Source: Fimbriimonadaceae bacterium
GTDB lineage: Bacteria > Armatimonadota > Fimbriimonadia > Fimbriimonadales > Fimbriimonadaceae
NCBI GenBank assembly: GCA_019694835.1
Contig: JAIBBE010000128.1
Coordinates: forward strand, 1-6,236
Direction of reading: 5' to 3'
Length of the DNA: 6,236 nucleotides
Under the pieces are notes generated by a model. It did no database searches and was not told where the DNA came from. It was given only the letters and a program-made list of their open reading frames with translations. Positions within the stretch are counted from its first letter, which is position 1, and each line of letters starts with the position of its first letter. The position numbers and the translations under genes were made by a program. Shown piece after piece: positions 1-5,776 of this stretch.

Positions 1-13
1 GCCCGGAAACGCA

Positions 14-41
14 AACGCCCCGGCCTTGCGGTCGGGGCGTT
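14..41 (-). terminator. Probable intrinsic terminator hairpin
   Basis: A perfect 9-bp GC-rich stem (14-22 with 33-41, AACGCCCCG/CGGGGCGTT) is extended by one G-T and two G-C pairs, closing a four-base loop at 26-29. Read on the minus strand, the stem is followed by GTTTGCGTTT, a broken T-rich run, which favours termination of the leftward operon. Read on the plus strand it is followed by CACTTCTAAC with no T run. It lies about 350 bases past the stop of the ankyrin gene, so it would leave a long 3' untranslated region. It could instead serve convergent genes on both sides, since the window ends just beyond it. Confidence 0.65.
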
Positions 42-390
42 CACTTCTAACGGGTGGGTCGCCCAGTTTCTGGACGACCCGGGCAATAGTGGGCGAGGGG
101 TGGTCTGACGAAGCCCTTTTCAGAGCGCCGGAGACTTCGCATCAGGATGCGGGCCTCCGGCAGGGCTAGTTCCGAGTGTCTCGAGTTAATCCGCGTGGCT
201 GGAGACCTCTCCGAGAACTCCACATTCCGCATCACTCACGGGCGGCAGGCAGATCGGAAGCAGAAGGAGCGGGTGGCAGGTCCATCCCCTTCCCGCCCCT
301 CGGCGCGACACGCTCCATGCGTGGTCGTCAAGTCGCAGTTGCAGTGACCGATTCTTGTCCGCGCTCGACGCCATGGACTCTCTGGGCGCG
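42..390. other. Gene-poor 3' tail with two hairpins
   Basis: No convincing gene is seen in these 349 bases. The open frames on both strands are short and arginine- or proline-rich, and they lack good ribosome binding sites. Two inverted repeats stand out. One is at 56-80: stem GGGTCG/CGACCC, then CCAG/CTGG around a TTT loop, with one mismatch. The other is an imperfect three-part stem at 112-167: AGCCCT/AGGGCT, then GCCGGAG/CTCCGGC, then CGCAT/ATGCG around a CAGG loop, with a nine-base bulge and an internal loop. Neither is followed by a T run. They could be 3' UTR structure, a decayed gene or a small RNA. No RNA family was recognised. Confidence 0.4.
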
Positions 391-1341
391 TCATCGCAGT
401 AGTTCCTCACACTTTGAGTCACCGCGATCGGATGCGATCATCGCTGGAGTCTGGCCTGTCTTGTCACGCTGACCCTTGTCTGCTCCGGCTGCGAGCAATG
501 CCATTAGTATTTCGCGGTCACCCTTCGCAGCAGCCAAATGCAGGGCTGTTTGGCGTCTGGCATCGATCGCATTAACCTGCGTCCCCTCGCAAGCCAGCAA
601 AGTGCGAACTACATTCAACTGACCCGCGTCAACTGCGACATGCAGAGGGGTGCGACTCGCCGAGTCTAGCCATTGCGGCGACTCAGGGCTCAGCTCTAGG
701 ATTTTGCGGACCACCGCGTCGCTCCCGGCCGATGCGGCCACGTGCAACGCGGTGCTCCCGCTGCTCGCGATCCTGGAGTCCAGAGGAACCTTGAGGTACT
801 CGACGAGGTCGACGAGCATCTCCAGGCGGCCTTCCATTGCGGCGATGTGGATGCTCTGGCGACCGAGAGAATCCGGATGGTCGAAGGCAATTCGCCCCTC
901 GATGACCTCCTTGAGCAATGTGCGATTGCCCCGGCGAACGGTAGCCGAGAGTATCGAAGGCTTCGATCGCAACGGCTCCTTAGCTAGAAGCTCGCGGTCG
1001 AGCGGTGTGATCTTCTTTGCGTACTCGCGTAGAGCCGTGTAATCATCTCCATTGATCGCCCGAATGAGCCCATCGTACAGCTGCTCGGGGCTCAGGTTGA
1101 CATCGGGTCGCGCTGCAGCCTCAATGTCGGGCTTGACAGGAAGAACTTCGAGTGACGGGGGCAGCGGCGCACTCGAACCAGACAGCGGGCTTGTCCGAAA
1201 GAACAGCCAGTATGCTCCGACCCCAAGCACCAGCACAGCGGCCGCTGCTGCCACGACCCAAGCTCGAGCGAACGCGCGGCTCGCAGATCGGGAACGACTG
1301 CATTCAAAAGCCGCCATGATGTGCTTTGCGATGTTGATCAT
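391..1341 (-). CDS. Membrane-anchored ankyrin-repeat protein
   Basis: This 316-aa protein is probably a protein-binding scaffold at the inner membrane. Residues 1-27 are basic (K6, R16, R18, R22, R26), followed by one hydrophobic segment at about 28-48. By the positive-inside rule the large C-terminal part would face the periplasm. After a proline- and serine-rich linker (about 50-80) and a helical stretch come about five ankyrin repeats from residue 128 to the end. Clear copies start near 158, 193, 228 and 262, with cores such as TALHVAASAG, TPLHVAVDAG and TALHLAAAKGD, and a degenerate cap lies at 294-316. The start codon overlaps the stop of the caspase-family gene (ATGA), and there is no good ribosome binding site of its own, so translational coupling is likely. 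This implies that the two proteins are made together. The next in-frame ATG (residue 9) also lacks a ribosome site. Partner and exact role are unknown. Confidence 0.9.
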   Translation of the reverse strand: MINIAKHIMAAFECSRSRSASRAFARAWVVAAAAAVLVLGVGAYWLFFRTSPLSGSSAPLPPSLEVLPVKPDIEAAARPDVNLSPEQLYDGLIRAINGDDYTALREYAKKITPLDRELLAKEPLRSKPSILSATVRRGNRTLLKEVIEGRIAFDHPDSLGRQSIHIAAMEGRLEMLVDLVEYLKVPLDSRIASSGSTALHVAASAGSDAVVRKILELSPESPQWLDSASRTPLHVAVDAGQLNVVRTLLACEGTQVNAIDARRQTALHLAAAKGDREILMALLAAGADKGQRDKTGQTPAMIASDRGDSKCEELLR

Positions 1342-4022
1342 TCGGAGTAGTCCGCGAGTATTGGACGATCAATCACGGCAGCAGACATGAATGGCTGCTG
1401 CGCACCTTTGGTTGCCTTGCTCACCTGATCAAACACGTAACCGTAGAGCTCATCGAACGTAATCTTTCCATCACGATTGCCGCCCTCAGTGTCAGCGAGA
1501 CCAGAAAGACCTTGGGCTATGAACCACGTGAAATACCCGTGTTTGTGCTCCAGGCTCTCAAGAGAATACTGATTCAGCCTCGAACCCGCGAGAGTGATCA
1601 TGCTCTGGTTGTTGGCCGCGATGGCGGCGTAGATTGCGTCCAATGGCGCATTGTCACGATTCGCCGCACCCGCAAGTCCAACGTCGGCACTTCCTGAATG
1701 GCACGCATCGATGAACAGAATCACCTGACCAGCCTGATTCCTCCTCAGGATGTCGCGAATATCGCCCAGACCGGGGTGTTCTGCGACCTGTTGCCCGTTG
1801 TAGGCGAAGGAGCGGGCCGCAAGTGCCGGCTTGTCGAACAGTGCATTGCCTCCTGGACCCTTCGGAGTGTCTCCGTGGCCGGAGAAATGAATGATCACCT
1901 GATCGCCAGGGCGGATCTTCTTTCCAAGGCTATCAATCTGTGCAATGATGTTTCGACCAGTTGGGAAGAGCGGGTCATTCGGTGGGAGATCGTCGGTCAT
2001 CACCACGACGCGATCTGCCGGGTAGCCCGCACGTTTAGTGAGCGTGTCGTGCATCAGTCGAACATCGCTCACGCAATACCGCAGTGCCGGCCCCACAATC
2101 GGGTCACCTGCGTAGTTGATGCCGATCAGCAGCACCCAGCTGTTCGGAATAGGCCGCGCTTTTCGATCCTTCAGATCCTTCCCTGCTTGCTCGGTGGCAC
2201 TCGCACTCGGCGCCTGCGTCGCTGCTTCGGGAGCGCCCAGATTGAGAATCAGCTCGCTCTCAGACTGGCCCTCGACGTGCACGGGGAAAGACAGCGCACC
2301 GATCTTCTGATTGAACGCTTCCACAAGGGGACCCGGCCGTCCGGAGTATGCGACATCGAATGCGGCGAGTGCGCCCGACACATTTACCCGATCGATGCCG
2401 TCGGGCTGCTGGACGCTCGGAATGCTACGAAACACATCTGCGATCTGCTGGATCTTGTTGGGATCATCGACTTGCTTGATGACGACTTGGATCGTCGCAC
2501 GTGTTCCGCGACGATCGGCGAAACGATCCCAGCGCTCTACGAGATTGCCGACAATATACCGAGCAACGTCCTTGACGTTTGCTGGATCGATTGGACACTC
2601 GTCGAATGTGTCAAAGCCCGGTTCCGGCCAACGCTGCGATCCGACAATAGTCGCATCCTGCCAGTTGATCATCTGTGCCGTGTAGGTGAACCCGGCACCG
2701 ACTTTCGCAGGCGCAGCGCTGACATAGACAACGACATCGAAGTCGGGCATGTCGTTGCGAAGCGCGTCTGCGAGCTTCGAGGCATCGGCGAATCGATCTG
2801 CCTGCCGAATGCGGTCAGCAATCTTGGCACGCAAGGCTTCGGCGCTACGAACCTCGAAACCCACTTGAGTGAGCCAGTCTTCGATCTGCTGCGATAGTTC
2901 CGCGTGACGGAACGCCATTGCGCCATGTTCTTGCTGAAACTGTGGATCTGAGAATGACGCGACAGGGTCGACAAGGTCGGTACCGACGACTACCCCGACG
3001 CGAGGGTTGCCTGTTCTCTGTAAGGCTCTCGCACGCGCCTTCAACTTCTCCGCAAATCCAGGCTCCTCGACATCGGTCAACTGCCACCACGCCGGTCGCC
3101 TCGTCGACAGTATTTCAGCCAGTACAAAGTCATCCCGAGTTTGGATCTGTCGGAGAGATTGACTGTTGTCCTTAAGTGCATCGCGCATCGTCCGAACGAG
3201 GCTGCGAGTCTCGCCCTTGTACCACACCTCAAATTCAGCAACCACGGATCGGGCTTGACGGTCGGCGGCGGCGGATACAGACACCACGCCGTCCTTTCCT
3301 TCGAGCATCGATGCGACATCGTCAACCTGCTCGTTGTTGCGAAGACCGAGCAATCGCAGCTGGATCGGCCGTCCCAACTCCCTGGCTGCTACAGCGCGTT
3401 GCAGAATCTGACCGACCTCTACGACAATAGCAGTCGAAAACTTCCACACTTCGCCGATGTCCGGCTGTTGCTCGTCCATCGCGATGTACTGATTCCCTCC
3501 CATGGATCTCGCATTGCGAAGGTCGCGAACCTGGAGGCTTACGGTAGCTTTGCCGTTCCCGGCTGATTGAAGCAGTACAATGATGGCAATGCGAGCGCTC
3601 CCGTTCTGTCTCTGAAGGAGGCCCGCGATCGCTTCAAATCTCTCGGGCGCGACGTTGCCCTTCATCGCATCCTGCTGTTGCTGCTGCTGTAGCCTATTGA
3701 CGTCTGGCAGAATGATCGCAGCTTGGAGACCGGGTGCCGACGTGATCATCGACTCGATCTTGTTCCGGAGCTGGTTTTCCAGTGGAGTGCCTCTGAAGGC
3801 AGGTCCATCCTTCTCAAAGTAGCCAACGAACAAGGACATCGACGGGCGCTTCTGATCGACCCAGGCTTTTGCCAGGTCAGACCTCTGGGCGTCGGTCAAC
3901 CCCATAGCGGGCGCATCGTCGCGTTCTGGCTTGCGTCCACCCTGACCCATCGCCGGGGTTGTGAATGCGAGCGACTGCACGATCATGGCGAGAAGGAGCA
4001 GATTTCTGAGGATCAACCGCAT
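1338..4022 (-). CDS. Exported caspase-family (C14) protein with tandem LpoB-like modules
   Basis: This 894-aa protein starts at the ATG at 4022, preceded by GGAG six bases away. A longer frame back to 4157 would overlap the upstream gene and lacks this support. Residues 1-26 form a Sec signal peptide (hydrophobic core about 7-20, likely cut after AMG), with no lipobox cysteine. Residues about 60-285 and 337-575 look like two copies of one module: an LpoB/CsgG-like alpha/beta domain followed by a small ferredoxin-like domain. An Ala/Pro/Ser-rich linker (about 595-622) leads to a C-terminal caspase-like domain at 627-890. This has the start motif WVLLIGINYA, the catalytic His716 in HFSGHG, Cys774 in DACHSG, a downstream LAGSRLNQYSLE segment, and a DGKITFDELYGYV motif resembling a degenerate EF-hand. 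The dyad is intact, so cysteine peptidase activity, probably after basic residues as in bacterial orthocaspases, is plausible but not shown. It acts outside the cytoplasm by prediction. Confidence 0.9.
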   Translation of the reverse strand: MRLILRNLLLLAMIVQSLAFTTPAMGQGGRKPERDDAPAMGLTDAQRSDLAKAWVDQKRPSMSLFVGYFEKDGPAFRGTPLENQLRNKIESMITSAPGLQAAIILPDVNRLQQQQQQDAMKGNVAPERFEAIAGLLQRQNGSARIAIIVLLQSAGNGKATVSLQVRDLRNARSMGGNQYIAMDEQQPDIGEVWKFSTAIVVEVGQILQRAVAARELGRPIQLRLLGLRNNEQVDDVASMLEGKDGVVSVSAAADRQARSVVAEFEVWYKGETRSLVRTMRDALKDNSQSLRQIQTRDDFVLAEILSTRRPAWWQLTDVEEPGFAEKLKARARALQRTGNPRVGVVVGTDLVDPVASFSDPQFQQEHGAMAFRHAELSQQIEDWLTQVGFEVRSAEALRAKIADRIRQADRFADASKLADALRNDMPDFDVVVYVSAAPAKVGAGFTYTAQMINWQDATIVGSQRWPEPGFDTFDECPIDPANVKDVARYIVGNLVERWDRFADRRGTRATIQVVIKQVDDPNKIQQIADVFRSIPSVQQPDGIDRVNVSGALAAFDVAYSGRPGPLVEAFNQKIGALSFPVHVEGQSESELILNLGAPEAATQAPSASATEQAGKDLKDRKARPIPNSWVLLIGINYAGDPIVGPALRYCVSDVRLMHDTLTKRAGYPADRVVVMTDDLPPNDPLFPTGRNIIAQIDSLGKKIRPGDQVIIHFSGHGDTPKGPGGNALFDKPALAARSFAYNGQQVAEHPGLGDIRDILRRNQAGQVILFIDACHSGSADVGLAGAANRDNAPLDAIYAAIAANNQSMITLAGSRLNQYSLESLEHKHGYFTWFIAQGLSGLADTEGGNRDGKITFDELYGYVFDQVSKATKGAQQPFMSAAVIDRPILADYSE
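2298..3845 (-). repeat. Internal protein-level duplication (two modules)
   Basis: Residues about 60-285 (3168-3845) and 337-575 (2298-3014) of the caspase-family protein follow the same order. Each has a strand plus helix, then a hydrophobic strand (ARIAIIVLLQSA against FDVVVYVSAAPA), then a strand pair (TVSLQVRDLRNARSMGG against TYTAQMINWQDATIVG). A helix and a ferredoxin-like unit follow. The ferredoxin-like units align best, beginning IQLRLLGLRNNEQVDDVAS (residue 220) and IQVVIKQVDDPNKIQQIAD (residue 511). Both end in an alternating strand with a Y-x-G turn and a helix starting LV. Identity is low, so the duplication is old. The call rests on alignment by eye. Confidence 0.6.
3672..3689 (-). 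repeat. Six-glutamine CAG/CAA tract
   Basis: Six consecutive Gln codons (CAG CAG CAG CAA CAG CAG) encode Q112-Q117 of the caspase-family protein, in what is probably a loop or helix start of its first LpoB-like domain. It is a short trinucleotide repeat that might vary in length between strains without shifting the frame. It is not a disruption of the gene. Confidence 0.8.
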
Positions 4023-4028
4023 GGGATT

Positions 4029-4032
4029 CTCC
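4029..4032 (-). promoter_or_regulatory. Ribosome binding site fixing the caspase-gene start
   Basis: GGAG sits six bases before the ATG at 4022 (TTGGAGAATCCCATG on the coding strand), inside the 29-base gap after the upstream stop codon. This, with the signal peptide that begins exactly here, selects this start over the in-frame ATG at 4157. Confidence 0.8.
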
Positions 4033-4051
4033 AAGGTGTACCCGACAAATC

Positions 4052-4735
4052 CTAATCGCGAATATCCCATTGCCGTCGCGCCGCATTCCAGACAAGATTC
4101 CGCCGAAGATCTTTGGTATAGATGATGGCACCCGACCGCGGATGGATTACGCGGCACTCGAATCGGAAGGCGGTCTCCTTACCGCCCGAGGCACTGATTG
4201 ATGCGAAAGAGCCCGTGATCGCAAAGACATCGTTGGCGTGGTAATTAGACGGCCGCACGTCACGGATGTTGCTGCCGTCAGCTGCCAGGAATTCGGAGCT
4301 GGGACCGCCGATTGATGCGAGCAGATCACTCGCAGACGCATCACGTGTCTCCACGATCAAGAACGCATCCTGCAAAGGCTCGTTCCGCATGATCCGCGAT
4401 CGCAGGGATGCGACGGCCTCAATGAAGGGAGCACGATCCTCGAATCCAACGACGTTGATCGGACCAACACCGAGCACTTGCCGATGCTTTGATTCGCGGA
4501 TCATTGGATGGGACGGCAACTCGTGGGCCAGATCCTGAGCGATGACTTGGACGAATTCATCCAGAGTCGAAAGGGGCGACGCTGGATGAACTGATTCGAC
4601 CGAAGGAGCGGGCTGTGGTCTGCTCGCGGTGCCCCGGGTCCCGCACCCCGCTGCAAGGCTGAGAGAGAGGAGGGAGACCACCCACGCTGCCCGAAGCAGC
4701 CCACTTGTCGAGTTGTGCCTTGCGGTGAACAGCAT
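4052..4735 (-). CDS. LpoB-like lipoprotein, second paralog
   Basis: This 227-aa predicted lipoprotein has an n-region with R6 and R15, a hydrophobic core at about 17-29 and a lipobox LAAGC with the lipidated cysteine at C31. A Pro/Ser-rich tether (about 33-55) leads to an alpha/beta domain at about 58-222. It is a divergent paralog of the lipoprotein just upstream. Shared landmarks in order are IRESKH (80-84) near the first strand, ADGSNIRDVR (152-161), a YH pair (165-166), ITGS (173-176), HPRSG (198-202) and a terminal QWD. The fold is probably that of the LpoB/TolB-N/CsgG group, where LpoB is an outer-membrane activator of a peptidoglycan synthase. Whether this one binds a synthase is unknown. 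An in-frame TAA at 4742-4744 rules out a longer start. It lies 29 bases before the caspase-family gene, so co-expression is likely. Confidence 0.85.
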   Translation of the reverse strand: MLFTARHNSTSGLLRAAWVVSLLSLSLAAGCGTRGTASRPQPAPSVESVHPASPLSTLDEFVQVIAQDLAHELPSHPMIRESKHRQVLGVGPINVVGFEDRAPFIEAVASLRSRIMRNEPLQDAFLIVETRDASASDLLASIGGPSSEFLAADGSNIRDVRPSNYHANDVFAITGSFASISASGGKETAFRFECRVIHPRSGAIIYTKDLRRNLVWNAARRQWDIRD

Positions 4736-4750
4736 GATGGATTATCCGCG

Positions 4751-4756
4751 CTCCTT
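4751..4756 (-). promoter_or_regulatory. Strong but distant ribosome binding site
   Basis: AAGGAG is the best Shine-Dalgarno match before the second lipoprotein gene, but it lies 15 bases from the ATG at 4735, longer than the usual 5-10. An in-frame stop between them excludes an earlier start in the same frame. The spacing may lower translation, or the true site may be weaker and closer. Confidence 0.5.
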
Positions 4757-4807
4757 CACAGGCGAGATGACCCAGGAATGGGCCATTTGAGCTGATTTGG
4801 AGCTAGA

Positions 4808-5659
4808 TCACTTTTTCTGCTCGGCTTCCTGCATCTTGGCGCGGAGGCCTTCATTCTCAGCGTCCGACAGCCAGCTCTGGCGCACGGGGTGATAGATGTA
4901 GCTCCGCTTGAACTCTTCTGCGGCGATCGTCTCGCCGGTTCGAGGGTGTTCAAGACGCACCTTTGTCGAGATGATCATCCGGGGCACGCCGGAGTCGTAG
5001 TTTGGCAAGCGAAACACGGACCCGGTGAGCACGTAGATGTCTTGCGGATGATACCGCTTCATTCGAACGTCCTTGAAGTTGCTTCCGTCGGCGTTCTGGA
5101 AGACTTGGTCGTAGTTTGTCCCGGCGATGTTCATGAGGATGTCGCTGCGAGTGTTCGCGTCAACCCCGATGACGGCAAACTCGTTGGTCACCGCCTGGTT
5201 CTTCAAGAGCCGGTCCGCGACAGTTTCCACCACATAGCTGATCTGTCCACCTTGAACACCCGTCTCGTTCTTGAACTTGCCGACCGCGAGAGCCTTCAGA
5301 TTCTTCGACTCCTTGATCACCGCCAGCGACGGAATCGTGGACGACAGCTTCTGCGAGAGGTCGTCCACCATCTCTTCAAAGGCTCTGGCGGGCGTGTCGT
5401 TCCGGGTCAGGTTGCGATCGGCTGCTGCCTTGACACCCTCGGCGTAACGGTCTGGGTCAACTCCAAGCATGCTCTGGTACAGCGCGGCCTTGACCATACT
5501 GGGATTCTCGAGCGACTGATAGGCCACATCGGCGGGTTTGTCCTTCAGGCTGTTGATCTCCTCCTTGACCGTCATCTCTCCGACCGAGCGCACGATCGTC
5601 TGACAGCCCATGAGCTGCGCTACCGACAGAAGTCCCACGAGAACGAGCATCCATTTCAT
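4808..5659 (-). CDS. LpoB-like lipoprotein, first paralog
   Basis: This 283-aa predicted lipoprotein starts at the ATG at 5659, preceded by AAAGGTG eight bases away. An in-frame ATG at 5701 would add 14 residues before the signal peptide and is less likely. The signal peptide ends in a lipobox LMGC with C19 lipidated. A helical region (about 25-110) precedes an LpoB-like domain (about 120-265). The strand-turn LAVGKFKNET (124-133) matches the F-x-N-x-T turn typical of LpoB and CsgG relatives. It is followed by a helix (about 139-155), the strand FAVIGVD, the motif NADGSNFKDVR (189-199), YH (203-204), VLTGS (210-214) and HPRTGE (238-243). The C-terminus is a charged helix rich in Glu, Gln and Lys. 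The LpoB family stimulates penicillin-binding proteins across the periplasm, but this member is distant and its target is unknown. It heads the tight part of the operon. Confidence 0.88.
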   Translation of the reverse strand: MKWMLVLVGLLSVAQLMGCQTIVRSVGEMTVKEEINSLKDKPADVAYQSLENPSMVKAALYQSMLGVDPDRYAEGVKAAADRNLTRNDTPARAFEEMVDDLSQKLSSTIPSLAVIKESKNLKALAVGKFKNETGVQGGQISYVVETVADRLLKNQAVTNEFAVIGVDANTRSDILMNIAGTNYDQVFQNADGSNFKDVRMKRYHPQDIYVLTGSVFRLPNYDSGVPRMIISTKVRLEHPRTGETIAAEEFKRSYIYHPVRQSWLSDAENEGLRAKMQEAEQKK

Positions 5660-5667
5660 TGGAGAAT

Positions 5668-5674
5668 CACCTTT
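5668..5674 (-). promoter_or_regulatory. Ribosome binding site fixing the first lipoprotein start
   Basis: AAAGGTG lies eight bases before the ATG at 5659 and decides for this start over the upstream in-frame ATG at 5701, which has a poorer match before it. A 5-bp GC hairpin (TGGGC/GCCCA, 5676-5689) abuts the site and could affect access to it. Confidence 0.75.
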
Positions 5675-5688
5675 CTGGGCCAGAGCCC

Positions 5689-5698
5689 AAGCATGCTT
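5689..5698. other. 10-bp palindrome in the leader
   Basis: AAGCATGCTT is a perfect palindrome in the 117-base gap (5660-5776) between the partial upstream gene and the first lipoprotein gene, 29 bases before the start codon. It sits right beside the small hairpin next to the ribosome site. It could be an operator half or chance. No convincing -35/-10 pair and no terminator were found in this gap. Confidence 0.2.
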
Positions 5699-5776
5699 CA
5701 TCTGGAGGATATTGGAAAGCTCACGGCAGCTTCAGGTATCCTAACGACCCACGAACGCCGAGCATGGTAGGCCTGG

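Noticed and set aside
127..161. Hairpin as a tRNA or terminator
   Set aside because: There is no cloverleaf, no T-arm sequence and no T run on either strand after the stem.
186..422. 78-codon minus-strand frame overlapping the ankyrin gene end
   Set aside because: It overlaps the clear ankyrin coding end in another frame, has odd composition and no ribosome site.
650..1042. Plus-strand frames within the ankyrin gene
   Set aside because: They mirror the ankyrin repeats on the opposite strand and show no independent coding signal.
1698..2897. 399-codon open frame on the plus strand
   Set aside because: It lies wholly inside the caspase-family gene on the opposite strand, whose domains and catalytic motifs are unmistakable. 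Its own protein is low in recognisable features and rich in Arg, Asp and Cys, as expected of an antisense shadow.
3672..3689. CAG repeat as a CRISPR or phase-variation site
   Set aside because: It is only six codons long, in frame, interrupted by one CAA, and in units of three bases, so it cannot switch the frame. It is also nothing like a CRISPR array.
4023..4157. Longer start for the caspase-family gene at 4157
   Set aside because: It would overlap the preceding lipoprotein gene by about 100 bases and bury the signal peptide. The ATG at 4022 has GGAG at good spacing and begins a proper signal peptide.
4889..5770. 293-codon open frame on the plus strand
   Set aside because: It is antisense to the first lipoprotein gene, which has a lipobox, a ribosome site and a paralog next door. 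The plus-strand product shows no domain.
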